DNA of 64,000 bases from DATHAP01 sp963762865 (lineage in GTDB: Bacteria; Actinomycetota; Actinomycetes; JACCUZ01), in assembly GCA_963762865.1 (NCBI GenBank), contig CAVXNC010000019.1, positions 49,129 to 113,128 on the forward strand. The letters are read 5' to 3'. Both the position numbers and the translations under genes were made by a program. The first letter of the stretch is position 1. Each line of letters starts with the position of its first letter. This document shows positions 59,836 to 64,000 of the stretch, piece by piece. The notes under the pieces are model-generated. The model was not told the origin of the DNA, did no database searches, and was given only the letters and a program-made list of their open reading frames with translations.

Positions 59836-60270
59836 TCAGCGAGGCAGCATCCCCCAGTCGTGCAGGGCGTCCCAGAGCCCGTCCACCAGGTCCATGCCCT
59901 TGAGCTGCCCTCGGTCGGCCCAGGTCACCTCGGTCGCGTCGTCGCCGGCGACCGGCGGCGTCACCACCGCGAGCGAGCACGCGTAGTCCCGGATGTCGAA
60001 GATCGCACCCGAGGGCGCGGGCCGTTCCACCGTCCCCACGCGCAGGCCGACGGTCACGTGCAGGCCGGTCTCCTCCAGGACTTCGCGGCGTACGGCGTCA
60101 GCGTCGGTCTCCCCGGGCTCCACGCGGCCGCCGGGCACCGACCACCGGCCGGCACCGGGCTCGTTGCGCCGCCGGACCAGCAGGAGGCGGCCCTCGTCGT
60201 CGTGGACGAGTGCACCCACACAGGGGACCCGCCGTTTCGCGGCGGGCGAGCCCGGGAAAGCGCCGGTCAC
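59836..60270 (-). CDS. NUDIX hydrolase
   Basis: The 144-aa enzyme has the full NUDIX box GGRVEPGETDADAVRREVLE followed by ETGL, matching GX5EX7REUXEEXGU. It cleaves nucleoside diphosphate-linked compounds, possibly an oxidised nucleotide (MutT-like). RLLLVRRRNEPGAGRWSVPG precedes the box. GTG 60270 is used because the frame upstream is only a shadow of the divergent gene. Confidence 0.92.
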   Translation of the reverse strand: MTGAFPGSPAAKRRVPCVGALVHDDEGRLLLVRRRNEPGAGRWSVPGGRVEPGETDADAVRREVLEETGLHVTVGLRVGTVERPAPSGAIFDIRDYACSLAVVTPPVAGDDATEVTWADRGQLKGMDLVDGLWDALHDWGMLPR

Positions 60271-60306
60271 GCAGCAGAGCCTAGATACCGACCCTGGGGG
60301 TCCGAC

Positions 60307-60507
60307 ATGCTCACCGCCATCCTGATCATCCTTGCCGTCGTCCTGGTGCTCGTGATCGGGATGAGCCTGATGGGCGCCGGCCCCTCGCGAGTGCGCCGCC
60401 GCACCGTCGTCGAGCGGCCGGTGCGCCGCCGGGTCGTCGAGGAGCCCGTGGTCCGGGAGCGCGTGGTCGAGGAGCCCTCGACCACCCGGCGCGTCGTCGA
60501 GGAGTGA
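60307..60507 (+). CDS. Small membrane protein with RRVVEEP repeats
   Basis: The 66-aa product has one N-terminal membrane helix (MLTAILIILAVVLVLVIGMS) and an exposed tail with repeated RRxVVEEP units (VRRRVVEEPVVRERVVEEPS). Similar small proteins occur in related actinomycetes. The tail's alternating Arg/Glu could bind protein partners. Function unknown. Confidence 0.7.
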   Translation: MLTAILIILAVVLVLVIGMSLMGAGPSRVRRRTVVERPVRRRVVEEPVVRERVVEEPSTTRRVVEE

Positions 60508-60558
60508 CGAGTCCCCGCCCTTGACGGCGAGAGTCCCAGGGCAGCACCGTCTAGGGCC

Positions 60559-61200
60559 ATGAGGGCCGAGCCGAGCTGCCCGCGATGCGGGTCGGTGCTG
60601 CACGCGCCCGGGCTGTGGTCCAGCGCGTGGCAGTGCGACGCGCACGGTGCGGTCCACCCGGTGCAGCCCGTGGTGCAGCCGACCTCCGAGCTGGTCCATG
60701 CCGTCGTCACGACGGCCGGTGTGCCGGTGTGGGTCCCGTGGCCGCTGCCCCGCGGCTGGCTGGTCACCGGCCTGGTGTCTGCCGGTGACGAGCGCACCGG
60801 CGCCCGAGCGACCGCCCTGGCCTGCTCCGGGCCGGCCCCGCTCGGCGGGGTCGCGGAGCTGGTGCTGGTCGCCGAGGAACCCGGGATCGGTCTGGGCGCC
60901 CACTTCGCCGGGCTGGAGGGGCCGGACGGCGGCGGGGTGCCGGACGGCCGGCCGCCCGACGCCAAGCTGGAGGCCGCCGGGCACCCGACCGCCCTCTGGG
61001 AGCTGGCGAGCGGGGAGGACCGGGCCGTCTATGTCGGCGAGGCGCTCGGCTGCTGGGTCTGGGCGGTCATCTGGCCCGGGAGCGCCGGCTTCCTGCTGAT
61101 CGACGACTTCGCGCTGCGCGACGTGCGCGACTCCGGCGCCGTCGGCCTCGACCTCCCGTTCGGCGCGTTGTCCCCACGCCTGGCCCGTCCCCAGCCCTGA
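60559..61200 (+). CDS. Conserved zinc-ribbon protein (DUF6758-like)
   Basis: The 213-aa protein begins with a treble-clef-like zinc site (MRAEPSCPRCGSVLHAPGLW, SSAWQCDAHGAVHPVQPVVQ; ligands CxxC and CxxH). A domain with PVWVPWPLPRGWLVTGLVSA and ALACSGPAPLGGVAELVLVA follows, a pattern I associate with DUF6758 proteins in Streptomyces and relatives. Function unknown. ATG 60559 is the only plausible start. Confidence 0.82.
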   Translation: MRAEPSCPRCGSVLHAPGLWSSAWQCDAHGAVHPVQPVVQPTSELVHAVVTTAGVPVWVPWPLPRGWLVTGLVSAGDERTGARATALACSGPAPLGGVAELVLVAEEPGIGLGAHFAGLEGPDGGGVPDGRPPDAKLEAAGHPTALWELASGEDRAVYVGEALGCWVWAVIWPGSAGFLLIDDFALRDVRDSGAVGLDLPFGALSPRLARPQP

Positions 61201-61244
61201 CGTCCCCAGGCAGCCCGGTGCGGATGCGCCCATAGGCTGTCCGG

Positions 61245-62108
61245 GTGCCCGCCCCCCTCGCCGACCTGCACGCCCACAGCAACGCCTCGGACGGCACCGA
61301 CTCACCCGCCGACCTGGTGCGCGCCGCCTCGGCTGCCGGCCTGGGCGTCGTCGCGCTGACCGACCACGACACCACCCGCGGCTGGGCGGCCGCCGAAGCC
61401 GAGCTGGCGACGATCGACGGGCTCCGGCTGGTGCGCGGTGCCGAGATCTCGTGCGTGTGGGACGGCATCAGCCTGCACCTGCTCGCCTACCTCTTCGACC
61501 CGGCGCACGAGCCGCTGGCCGAGGAGATGGCGATGGCCCTCGACGACCGGGTGCCGCGTGCCAAGGCGATCGTGGCCAAGCTCGCCGACGCGGGCTACCC
61601 GATCACCTGGGAGCTCGTCCTGGCCCAGCTGCAGGACGGCGCGACCGTCGGCCGGCCGCACATCGCCGACACCCTGGTCGCGCTGGACGTCGTGCCCGAC
61701 CGGTCGGCGGCCTTCGACACCCTCCTGCACGACGGCAGCGACTTCTTCGTCGGCCACTACTACGTCGACGCGGTGCGCGCGGTGCAGCTCGTCCGCGACG
61801 CGGGGGGAGTGCCGGTCTTCGCCCATCCGGCCGCGGCCAAGCGCGGCGTGACCGTCGGCGAGGACGCGATCTCCGCGATGGCCGCTGCCGGCCTCGGTGG
61901 GCTGGAGGTCGACCACCGTGACAACCCGCCGGAGGCCCGCACCCGGCTGCGCGCCCTGGCCGGCGAGCTCGGACTGCTGGTGACCGGCGCCAGCGACTAC
62001 CACGGGAGCGGCAAGGAGAACCAGCTCGGCGAGAACACCACGGCCCCCGAGGTCCTCGACGAGATCCTGGCCCAGGCCACCAGCCCGACCGACGTCCTGA
62101 CCGCCTGA
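61245..62108 (+). CDS. PHP-domain phosphoesterase
   Basis: The 287-aa metalloenzyme has the four PHP motifs: ADLHAHSNASDGTDSP, LTDHDTTRGW, VFAHPAAAK and ASDYHGSGKE, which bind metal ions. Related enzymes hydrolyse 3',5'-bisphosphonucleotides or trim 5' RNA ends (RNase AM type). TAGGCT (61233-61238) lies 6 nt before the GTG, so a leaderless mRNA is likely. Confidence 0.9.
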   Translation: MPAPLADLHAHSNASDGTDSPADLVRAASAAGLGVVALTDHDTTRGWAAAEAELATIDGLRLVRGAEISCVWDGISLHLLAYLFDPAHEPLAEEMAMALDDRVPRAKAIVAKLADAGYPITWELVLAQLQDGATVGRPHIADTLVALDVVPDRSAAFDTLLHDGSDFFVGHYYVDAVRAVQLVRDAGGVPVFAHPAAAKRGVTVGEDAISAMAAAGLGGLEVDHRDNPPEARTRLRALAGELGLLVTGASDYHGSGKENQLGENTTAPEVLDEILAQATSPTDVLTA

Positions 62109-62129
62109 GCCCGGACGCCTGGTCGCCCC

Positions 62130-62741
62130 GTGTCCGCCGCCGACGGCAAGCTCCTCGTCGAGGTCTTCGTCACGCTCTTCGTGATCATGGACCCGCCGGG
62201 GACGATCCCGCTCTTCCTGTCGCTGACCAGCGGCCGGTCGTCGGCGATGCGCAAGCGGCTCGCCGGCCAGGCGGTGCTGGTGGCCTTCGTCGTGATCGTC
62301 GTCTTCGCGCTCTTCGGCCAGTCGATCCTCCACTACCTCGGCATCACGATTCCCGCGCTGCAGGCCGCCGGCGGTCTGCTGCTCCTGCTGGTCGCGCTCG
62401 AGCTGCTGACGGGTCAGGCAGACGACCCGGTCGAGACCGCCAACGTCAACGTGGCGCTCGTGCCGCTCGGCACACCGCTGCTCGCCGGCCCGGGGGCCAT
62501 CGTCGCGACCATCGTCTTCGTCCAGCGCGTCGACGACGTATGGGAGGGCGCCGCGGTCGCACTGGGCATCGTCGCGGTGCACGTCGTGCTCTGGCTCTTC
62601 ATGCGCTTCTCGGTCGTCATCATCCGGGTCATCAAGGAGAGCGGCGTCATCCTGATCACCCGGATCGCCGGGATCCTGCTCTCGGCGATCGCCGTCCAGC
62701 TCATCGCCGACGCGGTGACCGCCTTCGTCAAGGAGGCCTGA
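62130..62741 (+). CDS. MarC-family integral membrane protein
   Basis: The 203-aa protein has six membrane helices (LLVEVFVTLFVIMDPPGTIP, AVLVAFVVIVVFALFGQSIL, LQAAGGLLLLLVALELLTG, and others), with the family motif DPPGTIPLFLSLT near the start. UPF0056/MarC proteins have no settled function, despite the old multiple-antibiotic-resistance name. The GTG start is at 62130. The next gene begins 6 nt after the stop. Confidence 0.92.
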   Translation: MSAADGKLLVEVFVTLFVIMDPPGTIPLFLSLTSGRSSAMRKRLAGQAVLVAFVVIVVFALFGQSILHYLGITIPALQAAGGLLLLLVALELLTGQADDPVETANVNVALVPLGTPLLAGPGAIVATIVFVQRVDDVWEGAAVALGIVAVHVVLWLFMRFSVVIIRVIKESGVILITRIAGILLSAIAVQLIADAVTAFVKEA

Positions 62742-62747
62742 CCGCCG

Positions 62748-63620
62748 GTGGCCGCCAGCCAGCCGGAGCTCGCCCTGGAGGGGCTGCCGAAGCGGCTGTT
62801 CGCCTGCACCCCCACCCGGCTCACCACCTGGCTGGACTGCCGCCGCCGCTACCGCTTCACCTACCTGGACAGGCCGCAGCCGCCCAAGGGTCCGCCATGG
62901 GCGCACAACAGCGTCGGCTCCGCCGTGCACCTCGCGATGGCCGGCTGGCACCGGCTCGACCCGGCCGCGCGCACACCGGAGGCAGCTGCCCGCCTGCTCG
63001 ACCAGGTGTGGCTGCACGACGGCTTCCGCAACGACGAGCAGTCCGAGCTGTGGCGGGACCGGGCCCGCGAGATGGTCACCAGCTACACCTCGACGCTCGA
63101 CCCCGACGACGAGCCGCTCGGCGTCGAGCGCACGGTCGGCACCCGCACGTCGGTGCTGGCCGTGTCCGGCCGGGTCGACCGGCTCGACCACCGGGTCGTC
63201 GACGGGCACGAGCAGGTCGTGGTCGTCGACTACAAGACCGGACGACGGCTGCTGACGTCGTACGACGCGAGGAGCTCTCTCGCGCTCGCCCTCTACGCGC
63301 TGGCCGTGACCCGCACCTTGCGACGGCCGTGCGTCCGCGTCGAGCTGCACCACCTGCCCAGCGGTGAGGTGCTCGCGCACGACCACACCGCGGAGTCGCT
63401 GCAGCGCCACCTGTCGCGCGCCGAGTCGCTGGGCGAGGAGGCCGCGGCCGCCGACAGCGCCTACCGCGACGGCCTCGACGACGAGTCCGCGGACCGGCTC
63501 TTCCCACCCGACGTGTCACCGTCGTGCCGGTGGTGCGACTTCCTCCGGGTGTGCCCGGCAGGGTCCGCGGCCGTCAGGCCGGCGGAGCCATGGGCCGGCC
63601 TGGCCGAGCCGGTCGCCTGA
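62748..63620 (+). CDS. RecB-like PD-(D/E)XK nuclease with C-terminal cysteine cluster
   Basis: This 290-aa nuclease shows TTWLDCRRRYRFTYLDRPQP, the active-site strand VSGRVDRLDH then VVVDYKTGRRLLTSYD (Asp and Lys of the DxK core), and a C-terminal CRWCDFLRVC cysteine set. With the N-terminal Cys this could hold a 4Fe-4S cluster, as in AddB and Cas4. It resembles Rv2119, a stand-alone RecB-family exonuclease. No cas genes are near. Confidence 0.9.
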   Translation: MAASQPELALEGLPKRLFACTPTRLTTWLDCRRRYRFTYLDRPQPPKGPPWAHNSVGSAVHLAMAGWHRLDPAARTPEAAARLLDQVWLHDGFRNDEQSELWRDRAREMVTSYTSTLDPDDEPLGVERTVGTRTSVLAVSGRVDRLDHRVVDGHEQVVVVDYKTGRRLLTSYDARSSLALALYALAVTRTLRRPCVRVELHHLPSGEVLAHDHTAESLQRHLSRAESLGEEAAAADSAYRDGLDDESADRLFPPDVSPSCRWCDFLRVCPAGSAAVRPAEPWAGLAEPVA

Positions 63621-63635
63621 CCGCTCGGGCACTGG

Positions 63636-64000
63636 TCACCTGTCGACCTCGGCCCAGAACTCGAGCAGCGCCGCCGCCGTCCGGTCGGGGTCGTCCGCGG
63701 CCGGCGAGTGCCCGGCGCCGTCGATGACCGCGGTCCGGGCGCCCAGCCGCTCGGCCATCGACTGCTGCTCGGCCGGCGGCCAGGCGTCGTCGTGCGGCCC
63801 CCAGGCGACCAGCGTCGGCAGCCCGAGGCCGGCGACCTCGTCGACCCGGTCGTCGGCCGTCAACAGCTGCTCGGCCATCCGCAGCAGGCAGGCCGGGTCG
63901 TTGGCGACGAAGCGCCGGTGCAGGAAGTCCTCCACCTCCGGCGGGTGGGGAGTGGCCTCGGTCTGCGCCTCGATCTGCCGCTTGGCCGTCCAGATCGACT
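63636..64000 (-). CDS. Alpha/beta hydrolase, C-terminal part
   Basis: The reverse frame is open from the window edge through SIWTAKRQIEAQ, PPEVEDFLHRRFVANDPACL, LRMAEQLLTADDRV, PTLVAWGPHDDAWPPAEQQS and DGAGHSPAADDPDRTAAALL. WGPHDD gives the catalytic Asp region, and GAGHSP the catalytic His of alpha/beta hydrolases. The N-terminal half with the nucleophile is outside the window. Confidence 0.85.
   Translation of the reverse strand, partial: SIWTAKRQIEAQTEATPHPPEVEDFLHRRFVANDPACLLRMAEQLLTADDRVDEVAGLGLPTLVAWGPHDDAWPPAEQQSMAERLGARTAVIDGAGHSPAADDPDRTAAALLEFWAEVDR

Noticed and set aside
61302..63410. A 702-aa open frame on the reverse strand across the PHP, MarC and nuclease genes
   Set aside because: It is antisense to three genes with clear family motifs and consists of Arg/Gly/His-rich low-complexity sequence typical of high-GC shadows.
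62748..63620. The nuclease as a Cas4 protein
   Set aside because: Length and sequence match stand-alone RecB-family exonucleases of actinomycetes, and there are no cas genes or repeats nearby.
1..64000. tRNA or rRNA genes
   Set aside because: No cloverleaf-like element ending in a CCA-compatible stem or rRNA-like conserved stretch was recognised on reading. A covariance-model scan would be decisive.

Overview
This window is chromosomal DNA of a high-GC actinomycete. It has dense genes, many GTG starts, 4-nt start/stop overlaps, frequent leaderless promoters and LAL-type LuxR regulators. Its gene orders match the Mycobacterium tuberculosis map: fdxC-dapC, dapD-dapE-LOG-folP2-tag (Rv1201c to Rv1210) and O-methyltransferase-sigE-rseA-htrA-tatB-mrp (Rv1220c to Rv1229c). 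A Nocardioidaceae-like member of the Propionibacteriales is the best guess, but family level is inference. I see no rRNA, tRNA, CRISPR array, transposase, integrase or origin.

Layout. 0-3 kb: a truncated N-acetylglutamate-synthase-like acetyltransferase, divergent from an ECF sigma operon with a beta-propeller membrane partner and a secreted protein. 3-9 kb: ferredoxin plus dapC, dapD and dapE of the succinylase branch of diaminopimelate/lysine synthesis, interrupted by two tandem secreted M15-like proteins. 9-10.8 kb: a second ECF operon with a split membrane partner. 10.9-12.1 kb: a VOC enzyme and a MarR regulator sharing an unusually readable divergent promoter with two palindromes. 12-16 kb: two LOG proteins, folP2-like, a DivIVA-like small protein, SRPBCC and tag. 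16-18.2 kb: enoyl-CoA hydratase, NTF2-like protein and a PaaX regulator. 18.4-26.8 kb: DUF3117, leucyl aminopeptidase, and the envelope-stress locus sigE-rseA-rseB-like-htrA-tatB with mrp. 26.8-31.3 kb: MarR, Rieske protein, a lone PilB-type ATPase, DUF1003 and an MgtE-N/CBS protein. 31.3-37 kb: a LAL regulator coupled to a globin, an EamA transporter and a CitE-like CoA lyase.

37-58.7 kb is the accessory part. It holds three tandem secreted P-domain/Ig-like proteins, a secreted phosphoesterase, a GNAT, a PepSY/secreted-protein/two-component module, an acyl-CoA dehydrogenase, DUF2332, a stress-type protein, two paralogous LAL regulators flanking a cassette of very small proteins, and an SOS-box HNH endonuclease. 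Reading frames of at least eight genes here are broken by one-base indels, while conserved neighbours are intact. 58.7-64 kb returns to core genes: MaoC hydratase, PH protein, NUDIX, PHP phosphoesterase, MarC, a RecB-like nuclease and a truncated hydrolase.

The CoA lyase (36.0 kb), acyl-CoA dehydrogenase (46.9 kb) and MaoC hydratase (58.8 kb) look like a CitE/FadE19/MaoC-type catabolic set pulled apart by the two accessory blocks. The regulatory layer is rich. Two ECF operons share a promoter motif, a SigE-type promoter precedes sigE, a LexA box covers an HNH start codon, an OmpR-type repeat lies before a response regulator, and nine genes carry TANNNT hexamers 6-8 nt from the start codon.
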